64,000 nt of DNA from Hymenobacter crusticola (GTDB lineage: Bacteria; Bacteroidota; Bacteroidia; Cytophagales; Hymenobacteraceae): assembly GCF_002154225.1 (NCBI RefSeq), contig NZ_MTSE01000018.1:387-64386 (forward strand), in the 5' to 3' direction. How positions within the stretch are numbered: the first letter of the stretch is position 1; each line of letters starts with the position of its first letter. The notes beneath the pieces are model-generated. The model was not told the origin of the DNA, made no database searches, and saw only the letters and a program-made list of their open reading frames with translations. Of the stretch, positions 38,301 to 46,300 are shown piece by piece. A program made the translations under genes and the position numbers.

Positions 38301-38905
38301 GTGGCGGGGTTGGCGGCTTTGTGTGCTTCCACGCGGCGCCACAGGATGGGGTGACACCAGGCGGGGTTGGCGCCCGTCACGTAGAAGCAGTCGGCTAGCT
38401 CGATGTCGTCGTAGCAGACCGGCACGCTGTCTTCGCCCAGGGCCATCTTGTAGCCTACCACCGCGCTGCTCATGCACAGGCGCGAGTTGGTATCAAGGTT
38501 ATTGCTGCCGATAAAGCCTTTTATCAGCTTGTTAATCACGTAGTATTCTTCCGTCAGGCACTGGCCCGAGGCGTAAAAAGCCACCGAATCGGGGCCGTAT
38601 TTCTCAATAAAGGTCTTGAACACGGCGGCCGTGCGCTGCAAGGCTTCGTCCCAGCTCACGCGCTGCCTAGGCATGCTGCGGTTGTAGCGCATTTGCGGGT
38701 ACAGCAGCCGGTCGCTCTGGTCGTTGACGGTGTATTGCAGGTTCAGGCCCTTGCTGCACAGCATCCCACGGTTGACGGGGTACTCCGGGTTGCCGGCCAC
38801 AGACACGGAGCCATCTTTTTCCTTCTTCACCGTCACGCCGCACCCCACGCCGCAGTAGCAGCAGGTGCTGGTAAACGTGTCTTTCGCTGGTCCGTTAGTA
38901 GCCAT
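35390..38905 (-). CDS. nasA: Assimilatory nitrate reductase fused to NAD(P)H-type FAD reductase and BFD [2Fe-2S] module
   Basis: The protein reduces nitrate to nitrite in the cytosol. It has 1171 residues in three parts. Residues 1 to about 690 are a molybdopterin nitrate reductase with 4Fe-4S ligands Cys15, Cys18, Cys22 and Cys50 and the molybdenum ligand in NSRLCMSS (Cys144). About 710-1090 is a NirB/NasB-like FAD/NAD(P)H oxidoreductase (RIVVIGAGAGAYGF; VVIVGGGLLGLE; the ALGEIAEF block). About 1113-1160 is a BFD-like domain (LVCSCNSV, GTGCGSC). In many bacteria catalytic and electron-transfer parts are separate NasC and NasB proteins; here one chain could take electrons from NAD(P)H itself. 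There is no Tat signal, which fits an assimilatory enzyme. Confidence 0.93.
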   Translation of the reverse strand: MATNGPAKDTFTSTCCYCGVGCGVTVKKEKDGSVSVAGNPEYPVNRGMLCSKGLNLQYTVNDQSDRLLYPQMRYNRSMPRQRVSWDEALQRTAAVFKTFIEKYGPDSVAFYASGQCLTEEYYVINKLIKGFIGSNNLDTNSRLCMSSAVVGYKMALGEDSVPVCYDDIELADCFYVTGANPAWCHPILWRRVEAHKAANPATKIIVVDPRVTDTCALADLHLQLTPGTDVVLNHAIGRALIENGDIDLAFINDHAEGFEQYKQVVFERTLAEAARICGVPEEQIRLAAQYIGSAKGFISMWTMGLNQSAVGVDKNLSLLNLNLITGQIGKPGAGPLSLTGQPNAMGGREVGGLSNLLPAHRNLANPAHRAEVQQFWGGTTLSDKPGLTATEMFEALNDGRLKAIWIICTNPLTSLPNVRLAEEALKKAKFVVVQDISNKPETLAYADVILPAAAWAEKEGTMTNSERRISHLAKVVDAPGEALPDAEIICRFARTMGYPGFNYDSPAAIYREHARLTAGTNLDISGLSYSVLQEKGSVQWPYKVGQKDLGTPRLFVDNIFYTPSKKAIIHATPVSFRSEEPDEDFPFILTTGRIRDQWHTMSKTGKVNKLKKHISQAFLEIHPQDAPRLGIVENDLVEVESRRGKVRVQARLTSNIKPGVVFLPMHWGKILGNDLNRANNVTSGAFDPISKEPDFKYCAVRVDKYRKPFQRIVVIGAGAGAYGFVKSYRELNQDDEITIFSKEDFPFYNRVMLPDYISGHQGWDRLVKMQDHEEPSYNIRLLRGVSVEHVDREQKFVIDSRGQRTDYDVLLMATGSRAAVPKHVPSLPGIFSMRSRTDADNFKNHLPENAHVVIVGGGLLGLEMAASLREIGTRVTIIQRISRFLDRQLDALGSQLLQEEMVDQGCDLYFNDEVELYYGRSRLTGVGLKSGRRIDCDALIMAIGTVPNLELARESGLVCRRGVVVNERLQTSDPSVYALGEIAEFEGTLYGITAAAEQQADVVARYLSGDIASYYGGSTFMNIIKIHGFDLCSIGLPEAPNPEHYEEIVFMDKAKRYYKKCIIHQDRLVGAILIGDKSEFQEFRELIAGKIELGEKRLQLLRSGAKAEPVLGKLVCSCNSVGRDNIRQKIAAGCTDLKELCATTGAGTGCGSCRPEVKQILEESLLTLEVL

Positions 38906-38924
38906 CTTCTTAGCTAGGTAATGC

Positions 38925-39029
38925 TGTAGAGACGCGACACTTCGCGTCTCGGCGTCCGCGCCGTATGCTGTTGCCTTTATTTTAATTAGTGCTGCCTGAC
39001 GAGGAGATGCGAAGTATCGCGTCTCTACA
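38925..39029. repeat. Short inverted-repeat element (TGTAGAG family, copy 2)
   Basis: The 26-base ends (38925-38950 and 39004-39029) are reverse complements at 24 of 26 positions and begin TGTAGAGACGCGA. It lies between the transporter and nitrate reductase genes. Copy 1 is at 33494-33608. Confidence 0.78.
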
Positions 39030-39045
39030 TCGTTCTGTAACCGCT

Positions 39046-40362
39046 TTACGCCGGCTGCAACTCCGTATCGACGGTCGCAGGTACTTCGCTGGTCTTGGTG
39101 GTGAGCAGGCGCGACAGGAACACGATAGCGCCCGTGGCCGCCACGCCGATGCCGATGTAGAGGAAGGCGGTGGAGTAGCTGATGTTCTCCGACTTAAACA
39201 GGAAGCCCACCAGCATAGCACCTAGGTTGCCGCCGGCGCCCACGATACCGCTCACGCTGCCAATAGCTTGCTTGTTCACGAACGGCACAATGGAGTAGGT
39301 GCAGCCATTAGCCATTTTCAGGAACAAGGCAAAAAGTAGCATCGTCATGATAGCCAGCGTGAGGGTGCCGGCTTGCGAGAAGTAGGCAATGCCGAGGCCT
39401 TCCAGCAGCAGCAGAACACCGAGCAAATACCACTTGCCGCTCATGCCGTAGGCGCGGCCGGCTATGTCGCTCACGTAGCCCCCGAGGCCGCGGGCGAAGA
39501 TGTTCATGAACCCGAAGATGCCCGCCAGCAAACCGGCCATAACCAACGTAGCCTTGTAGTGGTCCACGAAGTAGATGGAGGCCACGTTATCCACCGTGAT
39601 TTCGATGCCGAAGCACGCGCCGTACGCGAGGGCCAGAATCCAGGTGCGGTAGTCTTTCAGGGCTACGGCAAACGTGCCTTTCTTCTTGGCCGTAGTGTCG
39701 CGCTGAATGTCGCTGAAGTTGCCGCGGGGCGTGTCTTGGGTGAATTTATAGTACACCACCGCCATAAGAAGCAGGATCACGCCCGGCACCACCATGGCGA
39801 GGCGCCAAGAGTTGGCCTTGTCTACATAGCCTAGGCTCACGAACGCGCCGGCCAGCAGCGGCATCACAATGTTGGCAATGCCGCCCCCTAGGTTGCCCCA
39901 ACCACCGGCCACGGCATTAGCCGTACCAACTACATTGGGCGCAAACATCATCGACGTGTGGAACTGCGTAATCACGAACGAAGCGCCGATGATGCCTATC
40001 ACGAAGCGGAACAACAGGAAGCTTTCATAGCTGTCGCTCAGACCGATCAGCATCACCGGAATAGCGCCTACTACCAGCAGCATCGAATACGTCAGGCGCG
40101 GGCCAATTGCGTCACACAGGCGCCCCACGAGCAAGCGGGCTAGGATGGTTGCCGACACCGAGGCAATCAGGATGTTGCCGACTTGCCCTTTATCGAGGTG
40201 CAGCTGCTCGCGCACCAGCGGCATGAGCGGCGCAATACCGAACCACCCGAAGAAGCAGAAGAAAAACGTCAGCCAGGTGATGTGGAAGGCGCGCATCTGC
40301 ACGCCCTTGCCCGAAAAGATGTTGAGCTTGCTCAACGGCTGCTCCGCGGTGGTTGTGGCCAT
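39046..40362 (-). CDS. narK: NarK/NasA-type MFS nitrate/nitrite transporter
   Basis: The 438-residue inner-membrane protein has about twelve hydrophobic segments. The first nitrate-signature segment (ANAVAGGWGNLGGG) and the second glycine-rich one (GIVGAGGNLGAML) are both clear, and arginines follow the MFS pattern (RLLVGRLCDAIGPRL). It should take up nitrate, possibly exchanging nitrite. It lies between the porin and nitrate reductase genes in one minus-strand series. Confidence 0.93.
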   Translation of the reverse strand: MATTTAEQPLSKLNIFSGKGVQMRAFHITWLTFFFCFFGWFGIAPLMPLVREQLHLDKGQVGNILIASVSATILARLLVGRLCDAIGPRLTYSMLLVVGAIPVMLIGLSDSYESFLLFRFVIGIIGASFVITQFHTSMMFAPNVVGTANAVAGGWGNLGGGIANIVMPLLAGAFVSLGYVDKANSWRLAMVVPGVILLLMAVVYYKFTQDTPRGNFSDIQRDTTAKKKGTFAVALKDYRTWILALAYGACFGIEITVDNVASIYFVDHYKATLVMAGLLAGIFGFMNIFARGLGGYVSDIAGRAYGMSGKWYLLGVLLLLEGLGIAYFSQAGTLTLAIMTMLLFALFLKMANGCTYSIVPFVNKQAIGSVSGIVGAGGNLGAMLVGFLFKSENISYSTAFLYIGIGVAATGAIVFLSRLLTTKTSEVPATVDTELQPA

Positions 40363-40419
40363 GTTCGGCTAGGTTTGAAGTGAAAAGTGGATGAGAAACA
40401 ACGGCTTAGGCCGCGACAA

Positions 40420-41709
40420 TCAATGTTGAAAGAGCACCGGCTTGAAGGTGAGCATCACCCAGGCCCACTCGTTGCTAGACTTGCCCGCCGGGCGATTCTT
40501 CAGCGCATCCAGCGACGAAGTGGCGAGCATGTGCGAGTAGCCCGTTTTCAGGTTGAACTCGGGGCTCACGTTCACGTTGAGCAGCAAATCCAGCTCCTCC
40601 CCGAGGCGGGAACCTAGCTTTTCGTCGCTGTTGGCAGTCCGGTAGACCGTGGCCGGCGACTCAAACAAGTGCGCGTGCGCCAGCAGATTAGCCTTGGGGC
40701 TCAGCTTAAAGCTGGTTTTCAGATAAGCATCGAGCAAGCCGGCCGTGCGGCCATTCTGCCCGTGCGGGTTGCTGACGTAGAAGTAATCCATGTGCCCGTA
40801 GAAGGCGTGGTTGGTGCCGTAGAGCGGCACGAAAGCCCGGTCGCGGGAGTCGCGCGCATCGGAGCCGGACAAGTAATCGACGCCTAAGGTCAGCGGCGTG
40901 AGCTTCGTGGTGAACGTCGCGTTGAAGGCGGCTAGGTAGGCCCTGATCTTGCGGCCCGCCAAGTTCGCCCCGGCTTGGTAGTAGAACTCGCCGCCGAGTA
41001 CCGTAGAGCCTAGCTTTTGCTCGGCCACCACGCCGTAGGTTTGGCGGTAGTAAGTCGTGGAATCCGTGGTGCGCTGCCGGCCATCGTTGGAGAACAAGCC
41101 CGAGACCTTGGCATTGCTCCAGTCTTTGTGCAGCCACACATACTGCATGGTTTTGTAGTTGTCGATGCCGGTGTAGTAGGTATCAAACAGCTTCGTCGGC
41201 TCCGAAAAGTACGGTTGGTTGAAGCTGGCACCGGCGTGCACGGCAAAGCCGGTGCTGTCGGCATACACAAACTTGACGGCATCGTGGCTGCGGCCTTGCT
41301 GCGCCCAATCGAGCGAGCCGAAGAAGCGGGCATTGTCGTATTCCAGCGCTTGCCGCCCTACACGCACCGAGAAGCGCGGCAAAAAGCGGTATTCGCCGTA
41401 CGCCTCGTACACGTTGAACAAGCTAGGGTCCGACTTATACACCTGGCTCGTGCTGCCCCAAATGCGAATATCCTGCACCGTCATGCGCATTTGCAGCTTG
41501 TCGTGGGTGTAGTTGGCACTGAGGCGGGAGCGTTGCTCCACGAAGAAGGCGGGCTTGTCGGCGCTGGTTCGCACCGTTTTGAAGCCGTTGCGAAGCTCCG
41601 CCCTAGGGCGGATTTCGGCTGATAGGACAAATTGGCTAAACGCCGCGTGAGAAGTAAGTAAGAGGGTTCCTGCTCCGAGGAGAAGGGTGCGCGTAAAGGT
41701 TTTTAGCAT
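40420..41709 (-). CDS. Alginate-export-like outer-membrane beta-barrel, candidate nitrate porin
   Basis: The protein has 429 residues with a signal peptide ending near AAFS-Q. The body alternates aromatic and polar residues in strands typical of a porin (SVRVGRQALEYDNARFFG, LTLGVDYLSGSDARDSRDR) and ends VMLTFKPVLFQH. It resembles the alginate export (AlgE-like) barrel family. Its place between nirD and the nitrate transporter suggests it admits nitrate or nitrite through the outer membrane; the substrate is inferred from context only. Confidence 0.8.
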   Translation of the reverse strand: MLKTFTRTLLLGAGTLLLTSHAAFSQFVLSAEIRPRAELRNGFKTVRTSADKPAFFVEQRSRLSANYTHDKLQMRMTVQDIRIWGSTSQVYKSDPSLFNVYEAYGEYRFLPRFSVRVGRQALEYDNARFFGSLDWAQQGRSHDAVKFVYADSTGFAVHAGASFNQPYFSEPTKLFDTYYTGIDNYKTMQYVWLHKDWSNAKVSGLFSNDGRQRTTDSTTYYRQTYGVVAEQKLGSTVLGGEFYYQAGANLAGRKIRAYLAAFNATFTTKLTPLTLGVDYLSGSDARDSRDRAFVPLYGTNHAFYGHMDYFYVSNPHGQNGRTAGLLDAYLKTSFKLSPKANLLAHAHLFESPATVYRTANSDEKLGSRLGEELDLLLNVNVSPEFNLKTGYSHMLATSSLDALKNRPAGKSSNEWAWVMLTFKPVLFQH

Positions 41710-41776
41710 GAGTTAGCGGTAGGGCCAGAGGAATCTTGAGGTCGGAAATCCGCGCACCACGCCAACACCGTCGGGG

Positions 41777-42139
41777 CTAGCCGTTGCTCAGCCCCACATA
41801 CACCTGGTCGCCTTCCACCTTCACGGGGTAGGTGGTAATGGCGCACTCGTCGCCGTTGAGGCACTCGCCGGTGAGCAGCGAGAAGGTTCGTTTGTGGAAC
41901 GGGCACGCCACTTTGGGTTCGCACGTGTCGCCGGTGCTCCCTATCATGCCGCGCGACAGCACCATCTGCTGCTTGTGTGGGCAGAGGTTTTGGGTGGCGT
42001 ACCACTCGCCGCGGCGCGTGAAATTGAAGATGGCAATCTGCTCGCCTTGTACCAGGGCGCACACGCCCCCGTCGCGGGGCACATCCGTGGTTTTGCACAC
42101 GGCCACCCAATCAACTGCTACTAAAACGCCTAGTTCCAT
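41777..42139 (-). CDS. nirD: Nitrite reductase small subunit, Rieske-type NirD
   Basis: This is the 120-residue small subunit of the cytosolic NADH-dependent nitrite reductase. Rieske [2Fe-2S] ligand motifs are present: Cys53-x-His55 (NLCPHK) and Cys79-x2-His82 (ACPFHK). It follows nirB in transcription order but is separated by about 240 bases that hold a long hairpin element. Many NirD proteins lack these ligands; this one keeps all four, so it should carry a cluster. Confidence 0.93.
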   Translation of the reverse strand: MELGVLVAVDWVAVCKTTDVPRDGGVCALVQGEQIAIFNFTRRGEWYATQNLCPHKQQMVLSRGMIGSTGDTCEPKVACPFHKRTFSLLTGECLNGDECAITTYPVKVEGDQVYVGLSNG

Positions 42140-42189
42140 ATGGGTTAAATGGTTGATTTTGTGTTCTAAGCCTCGGTTGAATGCCTTAC

Positions 42190-42370
42190 GGGGCGCCTCA
42201 CCCCTAGCCCCTACGCCGCTTGATGCGCGGAATGAAAAGGAGAGGGGGACTAGATTTTAGCTTTTTATACCTGCTCCTTCTCTAGGCTAGAAACCTAGTC
42301 TTAGAGCTAGTTCCCCTCTCCTTTTCATTCCGCGCATCAAGCGGCGTAGGGGCTAGGGGTGAGGCGCCCC
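42190..42370. repeat. Long inverted-repeat element B between nirB and nirD
   Basis: Arms of about 64 bases (42190-42253 and 42307-42370) are reverse complements with about one mismatch and a one-base indel. The ends match those of element A (GGGGCGCCTCACCCC). Compared with A, each arm carries an extra segment around ACGCCGCTTGATGCGCGG. RNA across it would form a very stable hairpin. Confidence 0.88.
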
Positions 42371-42381
42371 CGTTACACTCC

Positions 42382-44886
42382 TTACCACTCCACCACCGCC
42401 TTTTGGCCGCGCATCAGTTCGAACTTCATGTTCGGGTCTTTCTCCTTCGGCGCGTTCACGAAGTGCGAGAACTGCTTGCGCAGCTCCGGGTTTTCCACCA
42501 CCTCTTTCCACTCGCAGTGGTAGTTGTTGATGAGCAACTGCATCTCGGCCTCCAGGTCGGCGCAGATACCTAGGCTGTCGTTGATGATGACGTTGCGCAG
42601 GTACGACATGCCACCGTCCATCTTGTTGAGCCAGGTGGCGGTGCGCATCAGCGGGTCGGCCGTCTTGATGTAGAACATCAGGAAGCGGTCTAAATACTTG
42701 ATGCAGGTTTCGGTGTCGATGTCGGAGGCGAGGAGTTGGGCGTGCTGGGGCTTGGCGCCGCCGTTGCCGCACACGTAGAGGTTCCAGCCTTTTTCGGTGG
42801 CAATAATGCCGAAGTCTTTCGCCTGAGCCTCAGCGCATTCACGCACGCAGCCGCTCACGCCGCTCTTGAGCTTGTGGGGCGAACGGATGCCCTTGTAGCG
42901 GTTTTCGATGTCGATGGCGAACGTCACGCTGTCGTGCAGGCCAAAGCGGCACCAGGTGCTGCCCACGCAGCTTTTCACCGTGCGCAGCGACTTCCCGTAG
43001 GCGTGGCCGCTCTCGAAACCGGCGTTGATCAGTTCTTCCCAGATATCGGGCAGGTCGCTGAGGTGGGCGCCGAACATATCAATGCGCTGCCCACCCGTGA
43101 TTTTGGTGTAGAGGCCGTATTTCTGGGCTACCTCGCCAATGACAATCAGCTTCTCCGGCGTGATTTCGCCGGCCGCAATGCGCGGCACCACCGAGTAGCT
43201 CCCACCCTTCTGGATGTTGGCTAGGTAGCGGTCGTTGGTGTCCTGAATCGTGCTTTGCTTTACAATCAGCTCGTTCCAGAGGCCCGCCAACACGCTGCCC
43301 ACGGCCGGCTTGCAGACTTCGCAGCCGTCACCCTTGCCGAAGTGGTCGAGCGCCGCGTCGTAGGTGCGGATGTCGTTGATGCGGAACAGGTCGAACAGCT
43401 CCTGGCGCGAGTAGTCGAAATGCTCGCAGATGACGTTCTTGATGTAGGCGCCGTTGGCTTTCAGCGTGCTGTTTATCAAGTCTTTCACCATCGGCACGCA
43501 ACCGCCGCAGCCGGTACCGGCCTTGTTGCACTTCTTCATGCCGTCGACGCTGGTCACCCCTAGCTCGTTCACCACCGAGCAGATGTCGCCCTTGGTCACA
43601 GCCTCGCAGGAGCAGATCAGCGCCTCGTCGGGCAGGTTCATCACGCCAGCACCTTCGCTGGCCTCGCCGCCCCGTGCCCCTAGGATCAGGTCTTCGGGGT
43701 GCGGCGGCAGCACGATCTTGTTGTTCACGGTTTGCAGCAGCATGTTGTAAGCTTCTGCATCGCCAATGAGCACGCCACCAAGCAGATACTTGCCGTCGGG
43801 GCTGATGTTGATGCGCTTGTACACGCCGCTGTGCGCGTCTTCAAACACGATGGAACGGCTGTGCGGCTCGGCAATGAACGGGTCGCCGAAGCTCGCCACG
43901 TCGACGCCGATGAGCTTGAGCTTGCTGCTCATGTCGTAGCCGGTGAAGGCGCGGGCGCCTTGCGTGAGCTGGCTCACTACTACTTCGGCCATGTCGTAGC
44001 CAGGCGCTACCAGGCCGTAGATCATGCCGCTGTGCAGGGCGCACTCGCCGATGGCGAAGATCTGCGGGTCGCTGGTTTGCATGTCGTTGTTCACCACGAT
44101 GCCGCCGCGCATGCCCACTTCCAGGCCAGCCAGTTTAGCTAGCTCGTCGCGGGGCCGAATACCGGCCGAAATCACCAGCATGTCGACTTCCAAGATGGAG
44201 CCGTCGCCGAAGTGCAGCGCGTCAATCTTGCCGTTGCCGCCGATGCTGGACGTGGCTTTGCTCAAATGGATTTGCAGACCGAGGGCTTCCAGCTTGTGTT
44301 GCAGCATGGCGCTGCCGGCCGTATCGATCTGCCGCGGCATGAGGCGCGGGGCAAACTCTACAACGTGGGTTTCTGCCACCCCTAGGTCGAGCAGCGCTTT
44401 GGCCGCCTCCAAACCGAGCAAGCCGCCCCCAAGCACCGCGCCCGACTTGGCCGTGGCGGCGTAGGCTTTAATTTCTTCTAGGTCTTCGATGGTGCGATAC
44501 ACCATCACCCCTTCTTTCTCAACGCCCGGAATATCAGGCACAAACGCCGACGAGCCGGTGGCAAGCACCAAGTAATCGTAGGGCTGCACGAGGCCGCGGC
44601 GCGAGTGCACGGTTTGGCTGGCGCGGTCGATTTCTTGCACTGGGTCGCCGAGGTGCAGCGTGATGTGGTTGTCGTGGTACCACTGCTGCGGCGCCATCAG
44701 CAGGTCGTCGGCCGTTTTGCCGCCAAAGTACTCGCTCAGATGCACCCGGTCGTAGGCCACGCGGGGCTCTTCGCCGAACACAACCAGGTTGAAGGCGGTC
44801 GATTTTGCCAGGAGCTTCTCGCAAAACTTGTATCCGACCATTCCATTCCCAATCACAACGACGGTGGGGAGACTTTGCTGTGTCAT
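42382..44886 (-). CDS. nirB: NADH-dependent assimilatory nitrite reductase, large subunit NirB
   Basis: The cytosolic enzyme reduces nitrite to ammonium with six electrons. The 834-residue protein has the usual order: FAD/NAD domain (VVVIGNGMVGYKF; SGAVLGGGLLGLEAAK), BFD [2Fe-2S] domain (LICSCEAV, GTGCGGC), a further cysteine pair (GDGCEVC), ferredoxin-like half-domain and siroheme/4Fe-4S domain with CVGSTWCRFG and SGCVRECAEAQ supplying the four cysteines. It is the first gene of the minus-strand nitrate series and is divergent from cobA, which makes its siroheme precursor. Confidence 0.96.
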   Translation of the reverse strand: MTQQSLPTVVVIGNGMVGYKFCEKLLAKSTAFNLVVFGEEPRVAYDRVHLSEYFGGKTADDLLMAPQQWYHDNHITLHLGDPVQEIDRASQTVHSRRGLVQPYDYLVLATGSSAFVPDIPGVEKEGVMVYRTIEDLEEIKAYAATAKSGAVLGGGLLGLEAAKALLDLGVAETHVVEFAPRLMPRQIDTAGSAMLQHKLEALGLQIHLSKATSSIGGNGKIDALHFGDGSILEVDMLVISAGIRPRDELAKLAGLEVGMRGGIVVNNDMQTSDPQIFAIGECALHSGMIYGLVAPGYDMAEVVVSQLTQGARAFTGYDMSSKLKLIGVDVASFGDPFIAEPHSRSIVFEDAHSGVYKRINISPDGKYLLGGVLIGDAEAYNMLLQTVNNKIVLPPHPEDLILGARGGEASEGAGVMNLPDEALICSCEAVTKGDICSVVNELGVTSVDGMKKCNKAGTGCGGCVPMVKDLINSTLKANGAYIKNVICEHFDYSRQELFDLFRINDIRTYDAALDHFGKGDGCEVCKPAVGSVLAGLWNELIVKQSTIQDTNDRYLANIQKGGSYSVVPRIAAGEITPEKLIVIGEVAQKYGLYTKITGGQRIDMFGAHLSDLPDIWEELINAGFESGHAYGKSLRTVKSCVGSTWCRFGLHDSVTFAIDIENRYKGIRSPHKLKSGVSGCVRECAEAQAKDFGIIATEKGWNLYVCGNGGAKPQHAQLLASDIDTETCIKYLDRFLMFYIKTADPLMRTATWLNKMDGGMSYLRNVIINDSLGICADLEAEMQLLINNYHCEWKEVVENPELRKQFSHFVNAPKEKDPNMKFELMRGQKAVVEW

Positions 44887-44983
44887 AGCAACTACGGTTA
44901 GCTGTTGAGCAAAAGTTGAAGGAGAAGCGTGCTGCTTGTCGGTCTTAGTGGCCGCTATGCGTGCCTTTCAGTGAGCCCGACAC

Positions 44984-45034
44984 CCTTATTTCCGGAATGC
45001 CCCTCCGTAAGAGGCACCTTTACTAGAAATAAGG
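44984..45034 (-). promoter_or_regulatory. Possible stem-loop in the nirB leader
   Basis: CCTTATTTC (44984-44992) pairs exactly with GAAATAAGG (45026-45034), with a smaller nested stem (GCCCCT/AGAGGC, one mismatch). If nirB is transcribed from further upstream this would fold in its 5' leader. No T-run follows, so simple termination is unlikely. Confidence 0.35.
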
Positions 45035-45216
45035 TGAGTTTTTCAAAACGCCCCCTCTTTCAAAGGGTATGTTTTGATATTTTCATGCAATTTATAGTCA
45101 AACACCCTTAATAAGCAATAGTCAAGTTTGAAATAGTTGCTAATTCCTCAAGCTACCCCCTATTTTTTTAACACTCTCACTTTTTTGATTAAGTGAGCTT
45201 GTACTATTCATTTTTT

Positions 45217-45230
45217 AGTGAGGAATCACT
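45217..45230. promoter_or_regulatory. Dyad of CRP/FNR spacing
   Basis: AGTGA-N4-TCACT is a perfect 14-bp dyad with the geometry of FNR-type sites. The regulator is unknown, and a short dyad in an AT-rich region could be chance. Confidence 0.3.
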
Positions 45231-45537
45231 GGAAAACGCTTTGCCTTGCTGCTGAACTGCGCGAAAAAGGGACTATAGGCCTGCAAAAGCGCCCGAGCAG
45301 CTAGCACGGAGTTATATTACAAGCAGCCTATGTAAGCAGCCCTGTGGCACAGCACTGCCAACTTTTTCTTTAAAAAAGTGTCTTTACTGCTTGCTCAAAC
45401 CTCTTCGGGTTGCAGATTGCCTTTCTGCTAGCTTGCTTTGGCTAGCGGTTAACTGCGCTTATCCTCTTCATGCTGGGTTCAGCAGCAGCTAATTGCTTCT
45501 AGGTCAACAGCTCAGTACTTCATCAAGTCAACTCACT

Positions 45538-46296
45538 ATGCCTACTGCTACAGCAAGCCCTGAACTCTATGTAGTTGGTGCTGGTCCGGGCGACCCGGAA
45601 TTGCTGACGATGAAAGCGTATAAGATCCTCCAGAAGGCCGACGTGGTTTTGTATGACAACCTAGCCAACAAGGATCTGCTGACCATTCCGCGCGAGGATT
45701 GCGAGAAGATTTACGTCGGCAAGAAGCCCTACGGCGCCTACACGCCCCAGGAGGCCATTCACGAGATGATCCTGGAAAAGGCCCTGGCCAAAGGCTGCGT
45801 CGTGCGCTTGAAAGGTGGCGACCCGTTCATTTTCGGGCGCGGCTTCGAGGAAATGCTGTTTGCCCGCTCGCACAACATTCCGGCGTATTATATCCCCGGC
45901 ATTTCGAGCATGCAAGCTGTTGGCTTTGAAGACATTCCACTCACGCACCGGGTGGTGAGCGAAGGCGTCTGGATGATTACGGGGACCAAAAAGGACGGCA
46001 CCCTCTCCAACGACCTGCGCCTGGCCATGCAGAGCAACGCCACAGTGGTTATCTACATGGGCATGAAAAAGGTGGAGGAAATTGCGGCCACTTACCTGCA
46101 AGCCGGCCGCGGCGACGTGCCCGTAGCCGTGGTGCAGCACGCCTCGTTGCCCTACCGGAAGTCGGTAGTAGGGCAAGTGAAAGACCTACCTAGCCTCGTG
46201 CACGACAACCATCTCACCTACCCCGCGCTCATCGTCATCGGCTGGGTGGTAGCCGTGGGGCGAAGCGGTGAGATGCTGAATTCTAAACAGATCTAA
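45538..46296 (+). CDS. cobA: Uroporphyrinogen-III C-methyltransferase
   Basis: The enzyme transfers two methyl groups from S-adenosylmethionine to uroporphyrinogen III, giving precorrin-2, the precursor of siroheme. From the ATG at 45538 it has 252 residues, the usual length of the single-domain SUMT type; the frame opens 15 residues earlier without conserved sequence. Motifs are VVGAGPGDPELLTMKA, VVRLKGGDPFIFGRG and ITGTKKDG. It has no CysG-type dehydrogenase/chelatase domain, so those steps must be encoded elsewhere. Its divergent position beside nirB fits supply of siroheme to the nitrite reductase. Confidence 0.95.
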   Translation: MPTATASPELYVVGAGPGDPELLTMKAYKILQKADVVLYDNLANKDLLTIPREDCEKIYVGKKPYGAYTPQEAIHEMILEKALAKGCVVRLKGGDPFIFGRGFEEMLFARSHNIPAYYIPGISSMQAVGFEDIPLTHRVVSEGVWMITGTKKDGTLSNDLRLAMQSNATVVIYMGMKKVEEIAATYLQAGRGDVPVAVVQHASLPYRKSVVGQVKDLPSLVHDNHLTYPALIVIGWVVAVGRSGEMLNSKQI

Positions 46297-46300
46297 AGTT

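Larger units (their letters stand above)
44887..45537. promoter_or_regulatory. Divergent nirB/cobA control region, 651 bases
   Basis: No gene is supported here. The middle (about 45020-45230) is AT-rich and probably holds both promoters. It contains a possible structured leader for nirB (44984-45034) and a dyad (45217-45230), listed separately. I found no recognisable molybdenum-cofactor, cobalamin or FMN riboswitch. Confidence 0.5.

Noticed and set aside
44887..45537. Riboswitch (molybdenum cofactor, cobalamin or FMN) upstream of nirB or cobA
   Set aside because: I could not find the conserved core sequences of any of these classes; only simple stems are visible.
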